NCBI GenBank assembly: GCA_021812785.1
Contig: JAKAMR010000019.1
Span: 1-32,844, forward strand
Direction of reading: 5' to 3'
Source of the DNA: Nitrospirota bacterium
GTDB lineage: Bacteria; Nitrospirota; Thermodesulfovibrionia; Thermodesulfovibrionales; JdFR-88
Length of the DNA stretch: 32,844 nt
Shown here: one piece after another, positions 32,622 through 32,844 of the stretch
How the letters are laid out: each line of letters begins with the position of its first letter
How positions within the stretch are numbered: the stretch's first letter is position 1
Made by a program: the position numbers and the translations under genes
The notes under the pieces: model-generated
Database searches by the model: none
Seen by the model: only the letters and a program-made list of their open reading frames with translations
What the model was told of the DNA's origin: nothing

Positions 32622-32644
32622 GGTTCAATTACCCCTTTCTCTGA

Positions 32645-32675
32645 TTTTTTCTTTTTCTTTTTCTTTTTCTTTTTG
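32645..32675. repeat. TTTTTC hexanucleotide repeat upstream of sod
   Basis: Four TTTTTC-type units plus a TTTTTG variant form a GAAAAA tract on the coding (minus) strand, just before the sod ribosome-binding site. It also forms most of a 23-codon frame (32683-32612, minus) starting MENKKKK and ending VIEPCR that overlaps the sod ATG. It could be a slippage-prone spacer or a poly-lysine leader peptide. Confidence 0.6.
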
Positions 32676-32774
32676 TTTTCCATGGCGGGGTCATGAAATC
32701 GTCACGATACCTTCGCCAGCAGTCTTCCCACTTCCTTTATGGCCTGCGGTTTTCTGCCATGATGTACTCCTCTT

Positions 32775-32844
32775 TCAGGCGCGTTTCTGGAATTCGTGCT
32801 CCGGCCAGAAATGCCTCTCCGCAAGGGCGCTTATTATGTTTTTC
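32775..32844 (-). CDS. 3' end of an unidentified gene
   Basis: The minus strand reads in from the right edge as KNIISALAERHFWPEHEFQK and ends RA-stop at 32775. The composition looks like real protein, but the family is not recognised. Just downstream, other frames continue protein-like sequence (LKEEYIMAENRRP, then AIKEVGRLLAKVS ending at 32702), so the true end may lie there if two small frameshifts or sequencing errors are present. Confidence 0.45.
   Translation of the reverse strand, partial: KNIISALAERHFWPEHEFQKRA

Overview
The window is about 33 kb of gene-dense chromosome from a Gram-negative (two-membrane) bacterium. LptD, a heptosyltransferase-type GT9 enzyme, a beta-barrel porin and SecDF-YajC all point that way. 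Arg AGG/AGA and Ile ATA codons are frequent in a moderately GC-rich background. The gene order trpB-trpA-accD-folC and a probable selenoprotein fit Desulfobacterota, Nitrospirota or a related lineage. That placement is inference, because no rRNA or tRNA gene was found. No phage, IS element or CRISPR array was found either.

Layout. 1-2980 (minus): yajC, an HD-domain hydrolase, secD and the start of secF form one translocase operon with overlapping genes. 3088-4185 (plus): GT9 glycosyltransferase. 4202-6325 (minus): one reading frame joining serine acetyltransferase (CysE) to cysteinyl-tRNA synthetase (CysS). 6411-7097 (minus): class I glutamine amidotransferase. 7256-11519 (plus): a probable nitrogen-controlled locus. 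It holds palindromic upstream sites, a near-consensus sigma-54 promoter, an orphan NifA/Fis-type HTH protein, a porin, a four-helix membrane protein, an APC permease fused to a PII domain, and a separate PII protein. 11681-13498 (minus): Kup potassium transporter. 13770-20469 (plus): zinc-ribbon protein, trpB, trpA, accD, folC, lptD. 20547-20729 (plus): a small dual-CXXC protein with an in-frame TGA that is probably selenocysteine, followed by a cysteine-cluster protein, a NYN/YacP-type protein with no normal start codon, and an OmpR-type two-component pair. 23969-27437 (minus): an acyl-CoA ligase/ACP/PlsC three-domain enzyme and an inositol-phosphatase-family protein. 27736-30906 (plus): secreted ankyrin protein, M29 aminopeptidase, CutA, endonuclease V. 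30946-32844 (minus): single receiver-domain protein, ferritin-like protein, superoxide dismutase, and an unidentified 3' end that appears frameshifted.

The most notable system is the 7.2-11.5 kb locus. Its architecture suggests that an amino-acid-type permease carries its own PII sensor, is paired with a second PII that keeps the uridylylation tyrosine, and is transcribed from a sigma-54 promoter. It looks like a counterpart of amtB-glnK built on a different transporter fold. The second is the TGA-containing dual-CXXC gene, which has a well-placed SECIS-like hairpin. The CysE-CysS fusion, with a possible internal restart, and a 21-bp duplication/16-bp inverted repeat inside a receiver domain are further points of interest.

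All family calls come from reading motifs by eye. No database search was run.
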